Part shown: in pieces, positions 18,151-30,100 of the stretch
Numbering within the stretch: position 1 is the stretch's first letter
Layout of the letters: each line of letters starts with the position of its first letter
Origin: Rhodococcus oryzae
GTDB taxonomy: Bacteria > Actinomycetota > Actinomycetes > Mycobacteriales > Mycobacteriaceae
Length of the DNA: 64,000 nt
Assembly: GCF_005049235.1 (NCBI RefSeq)
Contig: NZ_SUMD01000007.1
Span: 124,001 to 188,000 of the forward strand
Direction: 5' to 3'
The notes under the pieces: generated by a model
Told to the model about the DNA's origin: nothing
Seen by the model: only the letters and a program-made list of their open reading frames with translations
The model's database searches: none
Made by a program: the position numbers and the translations under genes

Positions 18151-21100
18151 TCACCCGACCACCCCGATCCGACGATCCGCGTCGGCGCACGCGGCGGCCA
18201 GCACGGCCAGCAGTCGGTCCGCCAGTGCGGACGCGACGGCGGAATCGAGCACGTCCGCCCGGTAGCCGAGGTAGGCGTGCACGGGGCCCTCCCCCACCGG
18301 CTCGTAGAAGCTCAGCGTCAGGTCCGACACCGGCTCACCGACCGGGACCGGCAGCAGCCCTCCGAAGACCCCGTCCACCTCGCCGAGGCGCGCCTGTTCG
18401 TGGTGCACGACCATCACCTGAGGCCGCAGCGCGTCGCCGCCGAGATCGGTTGCCACGTCGTCGAATCCGACATCCTGATGCTCGAGCGCGGACAGGTTGC
18501 TCTCCCGGACCCGGGCCAGCAACTCCGCGAAGGTCGGTTCACCCGAGGTGTCGGTCCGCAGCACCACCGTGTTGAAGAAGCAGCCGATCAACCCGGACAG
18601 CGCCTCCTCGGTCCGGCCGGCAACCAGGGCCCCGATCGGAAGATCCTCGCCCACACCAGCTTCGGTGAGGGCGACGGCCAGTGCCGACTGCAACACCATG
18701 AACATCGAGGTGCCGGTCCGGCGGGCAAGCGCGTCGATCTCGCGGTGCAGCGACTCGTCGATCGGCAGCGGCACCACGTCGCCGCGGCGGGGACCGCCCG
18801 GCCGCTCGCCTGGCATGGCGAGGACCTCAGGCACGCCGGACAGCCGCTGCCGCCAGTACGCGAGTTGCGTTGCGTGCCTGCTCGACTCGTCGGCTGGGTC
18901 GCCGAGCACCTGCCTCGACCACAGCTCGTAGTCGCCGTAGGTCACCGGCAGCTGCGGCAACTCGGGCGCATGTCCGGCCTGCCGTGCCAGGTAACCGGCG
19001 AGCAGTTCTCCGAGCAACGGCACCACGGACCACTCGTCGACGGCCAGGTAGTGCATCACCAGCAGCAGGCCCTGGCGACCCGACGAGTCCTCCACGAGCT
19101 GCACCCGCAGCGGTGCCTCCTCGGTGAGATCCATCGGCTGCTGGGCCAGCTCGAAGACCCGCGCGTGCAGATCGCCGTCACCGACGTCGACCAGCCCGAC
19201 CTGCGGGCGCACCGCCTCCTGGCCGAACACCCCGCCGTCGCGCTCGAAGAACACCGTGCGCAGCGGCTCGTGCCGCGAGACCACGTCGTCGAGCGCCAAC
19301 GCCAGCGACTCGGCGTCGAGCCGACGCTCCGGGTAGAGCGAGAGGGCGTGGCTGGCGGTCGGTGACTCCCGGTACATCCGCCACTGCCTGCGCTGCGGCG
19401 GCGACAGCGGCGCCGCGCCCTCGCGGGGCGCGCCCGCGAGCAGGGCCGGCCTGCCCTCACCGTTGTCCGCCTCGGTCAGCTCGGCGAGCTCCGCGACCGT
19501 CGGCGCGTCGAAGACCTCCCGAATGCTCAGCTGGGCACCCAGTTCCGTGCGCACCCGGCCGACCAGTTGCATCGAGGCCATCGAATGACCGCCGAGGTCG
19601 AAGAAGTTGTCGTGCACACCGACCGAGGGCAGGTGCAGGATCTCCGCGAACAGGTCCGCGATCACCCGCTCCCTCGGCGTCCGCGGTGCGACGTCGCCGG
19701 TCAGCTCCGACCAGTCCGGGGCGGGCAGCGCCTTGCGGTCGAGCTTGCCGTTCGGTGTGAGCGGCAGCGGCCCGTCCAGCACGATGACCACGCTGGGCAC
19801 CATGTAGTCCGGCAGCGAGGACGCCACGTGGGCGCGCACCGCGGCCGGATCGACCACTGCACCCTCGTGCGGCACGACGTACCCGATCAGCCGGGCGATC
19901 GACCCGTCCCGGTCGGCGACCACCGCGGACTGGTTGACGCCCGGGCTGTCCGCGAGCGCCGCGATGATCTCGCCGAGCTCGATGCGGAAGCCCCGGATCT
20001 TCACCTGGTCATCGACCCGGCCGAGGAAGTCGATATTGCCCTCCGCCCGCCAGCGCGCCAGGTCGCCGGTGCGGTACATCCGGCCTGGGCCGAACGGATT
20101 GGCGACGAAACGCCCCGCCGTCAGCGCCGGCTTGCCGAGGTAGCCACGGGCCAGCCCGCGGCCGGCGATGTACAGCTCGCCCGCGACGCCGACCGGAACC
20201 GGCCGCAGTCGCGCGTCGAGGACGAACGCCTGCTCGTTGGGGTCCGGGATGCCGATCGGCACGGCCTGGTTCCAGCCCGGCTGCGCCTGCCACAGGGTGT
20301 TGTTCACCGTCGCCTCGGTGAGGCCGTAGGCGGCCAGCAGGTTGAGCCGCTCCGCCCACCGTCCGATCAGGTCCGGCGGCACGGTCTCGGTGCCGACCAG
20401 GACCGTGCAACCCGCGGGCACCAGGGCGCCCGGCGGCAGCGCGGCCATCAGCGACGGCGGGATGATCGCGTGTGTGACCTCGTGCTCGTGCATGAAGTCG
20501 GTGAGCTCCGGGCCCGCGACCCGGGAGCGATCCGGCACGATCACCAGCCGCGACCCGGTGCACAGCGCCATCGACAGCTCGAACACCGCGACGTCGAATC
20601 CGACCGAGGCGAACTGCAGCACGGTCGAACCCGGGACCAGTTTCATCCGGTCCTCGGCGGTGGCGACCAGGCTGGAGATGCCCTCGTGCGGGACCACCAC
20701 GCCCTTGGGCCTGCCGGTCGACCCGGAGGTGTAGATGACATAGGCGGCGTGGTCGATGCCGTCGGGCACCGCGGTCAGCGGCTTCGATGCCGCGGCCAGT
20801 TCCGCGACTGTCCCCGGCTCGTCGAGCAGCACCCGACGCAAGCCCGGCACCTCCTCGATCCGCGCGGACTCCGTGGCGGTGCTCAGCAGCACCCCCGCGT
20901 TCGAGTCGACCAGCATGTACGAGATCCGGTCCGCGGGGTGGCTCAGGTCGAGCGGCAGGTAGGCCGCGCCCAGCTTGAGGACGGCCAGCACCGAGGCGAC
21001 CATGTCCACCGAGCGCGGAACGGCAAGGCCCACCACTGATTCCGTGCCGACGCCGCGGCAGGCGAGCACGGCGGCGATCCGGTCGGACCGCTCGTCGAGC

Positions 21101-24100
21101 TCGGCGTACGTGGTGCTGCGGTACTCGTCGAGCGCGGCCACCGCGTCCGGCGTGGCCGCGACCCAGCGCGCGAACGAGGCGTCGAGGGTCTCCTCCGGCA
21201 CCTCCCTGCCGGTGTCGTTGAAGTCCACCAGCACCAGGTCCCGCTCGCCGGGCAGGAACACGTCGACCGCGCCGATCGGCGTCGACGGCTCCTGCGCGAC
21301 AGCGTCGAGCAGCGCCAGCTGACGGTGTGCGATCGCGTCGGCGGTGGACCGGTCGAACAGGTCTGCTCCGTACTCCAGCCGCAGCGTGATCTTGCCGTCG
21401 CCGACATCCGAACCCGCTGCCGCGGGCAGGAACTCGGTGAAGTTGAACACCAGGTCGAACTTCGCGGTCCGCTCCTGAAGCGGCACCGGCTCCAGCGTCA
21501 GCCCGCCCAGCTCCGTGATGTCGGCTGCCCGGCTGTGGTAGCCGACCATCACCTGGAACAGCGGGTTCCTGGCCAGCGTGCGGGCCGGGTTCAGGCGCTC
21601 GACAACGGATTCGAACGGGACGTCGGCGTGGGTGAACGCCGCGAGGTCGAGCTCGCGGACCCGGCCGAGCAGCTCGCCGAACGTCGGGTTGCCGCTCACG
21701 TCGGTGCGCAGCACCAGCGTGTTGACGAAGAAACCGACCAGCTCGTCGAGGCCCTGCTCGGTGCGGCCCGCGATGGGCGCACCGAGCGGCAGGTCCTCGC
21801 CCGCGCCGATGCGGTGCAGCAGCGCCGCGGCGGCGGCGTGCAGCACCATAAACATGCTCGCGCCGCTGTCGGCGGCCAGCGCCCGCAGCGCAGCAGTGGT
21901 GCGCGGATCCAGATCCAGCTCGATCGCGCCGCCCGCGAAGCTCGGCCGCGCGGGCCGGGCCCGATCGGTGGGCAGCGTCAGCTCCTCCGGCGCACCGGAC
22001 AGCGTCCGCTCCCAGTACGAGAGCTGCTCGCTCAGAACCGAATCCGGGTCCGCGGGATCGCCGAGCAGCTCGCGCTGCCAGAGCGTGTAGTCCGCGTACT
22101 GCACGGCCAGCGGCTCCCACTGCGGCGCCTGCACGTGCGCCCGTGAGGCGTAGGCGAGCATCAGGTCACGCAGGAACGGCCGGTCCGACCACTCGTCGGT
22201 GGCGATGTGGTGCAGCACCAGCGCGAGGACGTGATCATTCGCTGCCAGCCGGATCACGGTGCCGCGCACCGGGATCTCACGGGTCAGGTCGAAGGGACGC
22301 AGCACGGCGCCGCGGACCAGGCCCGCGATCTCGGCCTCGGTCCCGTCCACCACCGTCAGCTCCGGGATCGCCTCGTCGAGAATCCGCTGTACGGGCAGGC
22401 CGTCGACCTCGCCGAACACCGTGCGCAGCGACTCGTGCCTGCCGACCACGTCCGCGAGCGCGGTCGCGAACAGCTCGGCATCGAGGTCGCCCCTGAGGCG
22501 CAACACGATCGGGAAGTTGTACGCAGCAGAATCCCCCTCGATCTGCTGGATCAGCCAGAGCCGCTGCTGCGCGGAGGACATCGGCAGGTGCTCGGGCCGC
22601 ACCGCGGGCGCCAGCATCGGGCGCACAGCCTGGCCCCGCGCGCGGACCCGCTCCGCCAGCTCCGCCACGGTGGGCGCCTCGAAGAGGTCCCGCATCGTCA
22701 GCTCGGTCGACAGCGCCGACCGGGCCCGGCTGATCAGCCTGGTCGCCAGCAGCGAGTGCCCGCCGAGGTCGAAGAAGCTGTCCTCGACGCCGAGTTCGCC
22801 GACGTCGAGGACCTCACCGAACAGCTCGCACAACGCCTGCTCGATGTGATCTGCGGGTGCGCGTGAGCCCGAACCGACCGCGTCCGGCACCGGCGGCAGT
22901 GCTCGGACGTCGAGCTTTCCGTTCACCGTCATCGGCAAGGTCTCGGTCGCCGCGATGACCGCCGGAACCATGTAGTCCGGCAAAGAGGCGCGGAGCGCCT
23001 GTGCGTACTTCTGGCCCCCCTGGGGGCCAAAACCACTCACGGGCCCGGAGGGCACCACGTAGGCGACCAACCGCTTGACGCCGCCGGGGCCCGGCGCCGC
23101 GATGACCGCGCACTGCCGCACCCCGTCGAGGCCGGCGAGGACCGACTCGATCTCGCCCAGCTCGACGCGATGACCGCGGATCTTCACCTGGTCGTCGGTG
23201 CGACCGAGGAAGTCGATGTTGCCATCGACGCCGCGCCGCACCAGGTCGCCGGTGCGGTACATCCGGCCGCCCGCAGTGAACGGGTCGGCCACGAAGCGCT
23301 CGGCGGTCAGCCCGAAGCGGTCCAGGTAGCCGCGGGCCAGGCCGATGCCCGCGATGTACAGCTCACCGGCCACCCCGTCCGCGACGGGACGCAGCCAGGA
23401 GTCGAGGATGTGGGCCCGGGTGTTCCAGATCGGCTTGCCGACAGTGGGCGTCGCGGAGTCCGCGGTGCCGCCGCCGAGCGTGTTGATCGTGTACTCGGTG
23501 GGGCCGTACAGGTTGTAGCCGAACGTCCCCCCCGTGTCCCGCAGCCGGCTCCACACCGAATCCGGCACCGCCTCGCCGCCGAGCAGCACCAGCGGCGGCC
23601 GGTGCTCGGCAGGACCGTCGCCGAGCAGGCCCTCCTCGAACAGGTGCTGCGCGTAGGTCGGCGTCACGTTGACGACGTCGATGGCATGCGCGTTGCAGTA
23701 CGCGACCAGGGCCTCCGCGTCGCGGCGCAGGTGCTCGTCGCAGATGTGCACCTCGTGACCCTCGACGAGCCAGAGCAGCTCCTCCCACGACATGTCGAAG
23801 GCGAACGAGACCGTGTGCGCGATGCGCAGCCGCCTGCCGCCGGTCATCTCGATCGTCGGGTCGAAGATCTCCGCGCGGTGGTTGAACTGCATGTTGGTCA
23901 GGCCGCGGTACCCGGTGACCACGCCCTTCGGCTTACCGGTCGAGCCGGAGGTGTAGATGACGTACGCCGGGTGGTCCAGCCGCCCGGGGGTGCCGGGCGC
24001 GAAGCCGCCCAGCTCGGCGTCCGTCAACGGTCCGGTGCCGTGGTCCTGGGTCGAGTCGCCATCGAGGACGATCGCCGCGCCCCCGAAACCGGCGAGGGTC

Positions 24101-27100
24101 TCGCGGACCGCGACGGTGGTCACCAGCGCCACCGGCCGGGCGTCCTCGAGCATCCCGAGCAGGCGCTCCGCCGGGTGATCCAGCTCGAGCGGCAGGTACG
24201 CCGACCCGGTGCGCAGCACCGCGAACAGCGCGACCACCATCTCCACCGACCGCGGCAGGCCAAGCGCCACAATCCGTTCCGGTCCGGCGCCGTGTGCCAG
24301 CAGCAGCCGGGCCATGGCGTTGATCCGGCCGTCCAGGCCCCGGTAGGTCACCGACTCCGAACCGAAGACCAGCGCGACCTCCTCCGGGGTGCGCGCGGCC
24401 GCCTCCGCGAACAGGTCCGCGATGGTGGATTCGGGCAGCTCCCGCTCGGCGCTGCGGGACGCCAGCGCGGCACGCTCGCCGGGCAGCGACAGGTCCAGCG
24501 ACCCGACCGGTGCGGACACGTCGTCGGCGAACAGTTCGAGCAGCCCGACGAACCGGGCCAGCATCGACTCGACCGTCGCCTCGGCCACCGCCTCGGGGCG
24601 GAACTCGAACTTGATCTTCACCCGGTTACCGGGTGTCACCACCACGGTCAGCGGGTAGTGGGTGTGGTCGACGCTGTCCCCGCCGCTGATGTCGTGCGCG
24701 CTGTTGAGCGCCGACACCTGGTTCTCGTCGACGAAGTTCTGCAGCACGTAGAGCACATCGAAGAGCTGGCGGTGATCGGACTCGCGTCCGATGGTGGCCA
24801 GTCCGAGATAGTCGTGCGGCATCAGGCCGAGACGCTCGGACTGGCTGCGCCGCAACAGGTCCTCCACTCGCTCCGCCGGACGCAGCGTGGTGCGGACCGG
24901 GACCGTGTTGAGGAACAGTCCGGCCACCGTGTCGAGGCCCTCGACCTCGGGGGGCCTGCCTGCAACGGTGATGCCGAACACGACGTCGTCGCGCCCGGTC
25001 TCGGCGCCGAGTACCAACGCCAGCGCGCCGCTGAGGACGGCGTTGAAGGTGACCCCGCTCGCCGATGCCCTGGTCCGCAGCCGCTCGCTGAGGTCCGCCG
25101 TGAGTACGGTGTCGCGACGGCCGGGCAGCGCCTGCGCCCCGGCCACGGTCGACCCGAGCAGCGTCGGCTCCTCGAGACCGGCCAGCGCGCGCCGCCACTG
25201 CGCCTTCCCCGCTTCGCTGTCGCGGTCGCGCAGCCAGCCCAGGTAGTCGTCGAAACCGCCCGTCGCGGTGGGGAACCCGCTGTCGTCGCCCGCCGACTCG
25301 TAGAGCGCCAGCAGCTGGCTCACGACGATGCCGTTCGACCAGCCGTCCCAGAGCAGGAACTGCCGGTTGACCACCAGGCGGTCGCGGTCGTCGCCCTGGC
25401 GGATCACCATCGCCCGCCACAGCGGCGGCGCCGTGAGGTCGAACGGGGTGAGCCGGTCGGTGGCCATCAGCTCGGCGGCATGGGCCTCGCGATCGGATTC
25501 CGCCAGCTCGCGCAGGTCGAACTCGACGATCGGGACGTCGAGGTCGGCGGTGATGAACTGCACCGGCGTGGTGAGGCCGTCGCTGAGGAATCCCGCACGC
25601 AGCGTCGGGTTCCGGCGCTGCAGGGTGCGCAGCGCCGCGGCCAGCCGCTCGACGTCGAGGCGATGCTCGAAGTCCAGCGAGAACTGCGCGGTGTAGATGT
25701 CGGCGCCCTCATCGAAGGTCGCCTGGAAGTACAGGCCCTCCTGCAGCGGGGACAGCGGCCACACCGCGTCGACCCCGGCGGGGCTGCGCTCGGCGATCAG
25801 GTCCAGCTCGTCCTGGGTCAGCGCCACCAGCGGCACGTCGGACGGCGTCAGGACGCCGGGTCCGTCGTGGCGCGCCGCGGTCTCGACGAGCTCGCGCACC
25901 GCCTGGGCCCAGCCCTGGCTCAGCGCCTCACCGTCGGACTCGGTCAGCCCGAGGTCGGAGCGGCCGAAGTTCGCGTGGAGCACCGGGCCCTCGGCCGTGT
26001 CCTCGCAGATCGCGTTGACGATCAGCAAGTAGGGACCGCCCATGTCCGCATCGGGATCGGTTGACAGCGCGTCGGTCTCGGGCGCGGGGGCCCACGGGAC
26101 CGCGATGCCGAGATCGGCCGAGGGCATCCGCCCCAGGTAGTTGAACAGGACCTGCGACTCCGCGCGGGCGGCGAGCAGGGCGGCGGTGCGGGCGTTCGAG
26201 TACCGCAGCATGCCGAAGCCGATGCCGCCCTCGGGCGCATCCCGCAGCCGCTCCTTCACGTCCTTGAGCACGTCAAGCGGTCGCTCGCCCGCCCGCAGCC
26301 GGACCGGGCTGATGCTGGTGAACCAGCCGACGGTGCGGGACAGGTCCACGCCCGACGTCAGCTCCTCGCGGCCGTGCCGCTCCAGGTCGACCAGCAGGTC
26401 CGAGGCGGCGCGGCCCGTGTCGCGGTGCCAGCGGCTGACGGCGATCCGTAGCGCGCTGAGCAGCACGTCGGTCACGTCGGCGTTCGCCAGCGCCGGCACG
26501 GTCGTCAGCGCGGCGGCGGTGTCCTCGACGGACAACGAAATCCGGTGCTGGGAACCGGTTCCGATGGTCGCGTGCCCGCTGACCTCCGGCACCAGCGCCG
26601 CTCCCGGCGCCGTGACGGCGGTCCAGTGCGCCAGCTCGGCGAGACGCTCGGCGCCCTGCGCCTGCTCGGCGACGATCCGGCCGAACCCGCGCAGCGAGGT
26701 GCCGACGGGATCGAGCGCCGCATCCTGACCGGATGCCGACGCCACGTTCGCCATCGCGAGGTCCTCGAGCAGGATCCGCCAGGACACCCCGTCCACCACG
26801 AGGTGGTGGGCGACGATCAGCAGGCGTCCGGTGGTCTCCGGTCCTGCATCGAACCACACCGCCTGCAGCATCACGCCCGACTCGGGGTCGAGGCGCTCGG
26901 TCGCCGCCTCGGAGTGCTCGGTGACGATGTCGCGCAACGACTCCAGGTCGCGGGCGTCGACGGTGGTGAGGAGGGCGGCGGCGCTCACCGAACCAGGTTC
27001 GGTGGTCACCGTCGACCACACCCCTGGCGCGTGCCGCGTCAGGCGGGCACGCAGGCCGTCGTGGTGGTCGAGCAGGGCCTGCAGCGCCTTCCGGAGTGCG

Positions 27101-30100
27101 CGCTCGTCGGCGCCTGCCGGGGTGTGCAGCAGCACGGCCTGGTTGAAGCGGTCGGTGCCGCCTGACCATTCGGAGAGCCGGTGCACGACCGGCAGCGGGA
27201 TGACCTCGCCGATGCCGTCGGCGACGGGTGCGTCGGGCGTGGCCGCCTGAGCGACCGGGTCAGCCTCACCGACCAACCGCGCGATCGCGGCCGGGGTGCG
27301 CTGCTCGAAGATCTGGCGGGGGGTGAGCGTGACACCGTCGCGGCGGGCCAGGTTCACCAGCCGGATCGCCAGGATGCTGTCGCCGCCGAGGGTGAAGAAG
27401 TCGTCTCCCGGGCCCACTCGGTCCAGGCCGAGCACCTCGGCGAACTGGGCGGCGATGCGCTCCTCGGTGCCCGTGCTCGAGGCGGGTGCCGACACCGCGG
27501 CGGAGAAGTCCGGCGCGGGCAGGGCCTTGCGGTCGAGCTTGCCGCTCGGGCTCAGCGGCAACGCATCCAGCTCCACGAAGGCGCTGGGCACCATGTACTC
27601 CGGCAGCGAGGCGGCCAAAGCCTGTGAGTACTTCTGGTCCCCCTTGCGGCCGGAAGGACTCACGGGCCCGGAGGGCACCACGTAGGCGACCAGGCGCTGC
27701 TGGCCGGGGCGGTCCTCGCGCACCAGGACGGCGGCCTGGACCACCGACGGATCGGCCAGCAGCGCGGCCTCGATCTCGCCGAGCTCGATCCGGAAGCCGC
27801 GCAGCTTCACCTGGTCGTCGGCGCGGCCGACATAGTCGAGTTCACCGTCCACAGACCGCACCAGGTCGCCGGTCCGGTACATCCGGGTGCCTGCGACGAA
27901 CGGGTCGGCGACGAACCGGTCCGCGGTCAGCGCGGCGCGGCCCAGGTAGCCGCGGGCCAGCTGCGGCCCGGACAGGTACAGCTCTCCCTCGGCACCCGGC
28001 GGCACCGGGTTCAGGTACTGATCGAGCACGTACAGCCGGGTGTTCGCGACCGGCGCTCCGATCGGCACGCTGAGCGCCGCCGACGAAACCTCCTGCGCCC
28101 CGAAGAAGTAGCTCACCTCGACCGCGGCCTCGGTGGGCCCGTAGAGGTTGTCCAGCCGCACACCCGGCAGCACCTCGGCGAAGCGCCGGGCCGATGCGGC
28201 GGGCAGCGCCTCACCCGAGCAGCCGACGACCCGCAGCGCGGTGCAGGCGGCGGCGCCCGGCTCCGCCAGGAACAGGTCCAGCATGGACGGCACGAAATGC
28301 GCACGGCTGATGCCGCGTTCGGCGATCAGGCCGGCGAGGTACGCCGGATCCTTGTGCCCGCCGGGACGGGCCAGCACGACGGTGGCCCCGGCGATCAACG
28401 GCCCGAAGAACTCCGGCACCGAGACGTCGAAGCTCGACGGCGTCTTCTGCAGCACCCGCTCCCCCACCGCCAGCGGGTGCTCGGACTGCATCCAGAGCAA
28501 CCGGTTGACGATGGCCTCGTGCGGCACCAGCACGCCCTTGGGCCTGCCGGTCGAACCCGAGGTGTAGATGACATAGGCGGGATTGCCTGCCGCGGCCCTG
28601 GCGACCGTCGGCAGCACACCCGAATCCCCCAGCGGCTCGGACAGATCCACCGTGAGCACCGGCAGCCCGGCGTCGAACGGCCCGCCGTCGCTGAGCACGC
28701 ACACGGGCTCGGCGTCGGCCAGCATGTACGACAACCGGTCGGCCGGGTAGTCGAGGTCGAGCGGCAGGTACGCGCCGCCCGCCTTGCCGATCGCCAGCAG
28801 CGCGACCATCAGTTCGAGTGAACGCCCGAGCGCGACCGCGACGAGCGACTCCGGTCCAACCCCGCGGTCGACGAGGTCTCGCGCCAGCCGGTTCGCCCGC
28901 GCGTGCAGCTCGGCGTAGGTGAGCGCCTCGCCCTCGAACTCGACGGCGACCGCCTCCGGGGTCCGGGCGGCCTGCTCGTCGAGCAGGTCGGTGAGGGTGC
29001 GGTCCTCGGCGGATCCGAGGGACGCGGCCCAGCTCGCCTCCAGCTCGTCCCGCTCGGCCGCGGTCACCAGCGCCAGCGCGGAGATCGGCTGGTCGCCGTC
29101 GCGCACCAGCTCGCCGAGGAAGGACACCATGCCGTCGGCCAACCGGTTGGCCGTGGCCGAGTCGACCACCGCGGCCTGGTACTTGACCTCGAGCCGCAGC
29201 TCGTCACCGGGCGCGACGATCAGCGTCACCGGGTACGGCGGGTTCTCCTCGAAGGTGATGCCGGTGATCTCCAGCCGGCCGGTGGGGTCGGCGACGGCGC
29301 CCTCGCCGATCGGGTAGTTCTCGAACACCACCAGGGTGTCGAAGAGCTCCTGCAGCCCGGTCAGCCTGCGCAGCTCGCTCAGGCCGATGTACTGGTGCTC
29401 GAGCAGCCTCGACTGCTCGTCCTGCCAACGCGTCAGCGCCTCCGCGACCGATTCCTCGGCGCGGTACCGCAATCGAGCGGGCACCGTGTTGATGAACAAC
29501 CCGACCATCGTCTCGATGCCGCGCAGGTCGCCACCGCGCCCGGACACCGTCGAGCCGAACAGCACGTCGCGGCGCTTGGTGAGCCGGCCCAGCAGCAGGC
29601 CCCAGGCGCCGTGCACCAGCGTGCTCAGCGTCAATCCGCGAGCGCGACCGAACGCGATGAGGTCCGCGGTCTGCGCCGCCGACAGGTTGACCTTGACCTC
29701 GCGGACGCCGACCTCGGTGCCGCGCTCGGCCTTGCTGAGCCCGGTCGGCTCATCGACGCCGTCGAGCGCGGCGCGCCACACCTCGATCGATGCCTCCCGA
29801 TCACGGGAGCCCAACCAGCCCAGGTAGTTCCGGTACGGCTCCGGGGCGGGCAGCGCCGCGGGCGCCGAGCCCGCGGGCGCGTACAGCGCCATCAGCTCGC
29901 GCAGCATCACCGGCACCGACCAGCCATCGGCGACGATGTGGTGGATCGACTGCAGCAGCAGGTGCTCGTCCGGTCCGACCTGTACCAGGACATACCGCAG
30001 CAGCGGCGCCTGCTCGAGGTCGAACCCGCGCACCCGCTCGTCGGCGAGGATCTGCCGGACCCGGGACGAGACCTCGTCGGCACCCAGCCCACGCAGGTCC

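Noticed and set aside
23170-26064. A 964-residue open frame on the plus strand inside the NRPS gene
   Set aside because: It is the antisense image of a high-GC gene: Arg/Gly/Val/His-rich, no domains, and overlapped completely by clear NRPS modules. The same holds for other long antisense frames such as 28903-31503, 8785-10779 and 10889-13108.
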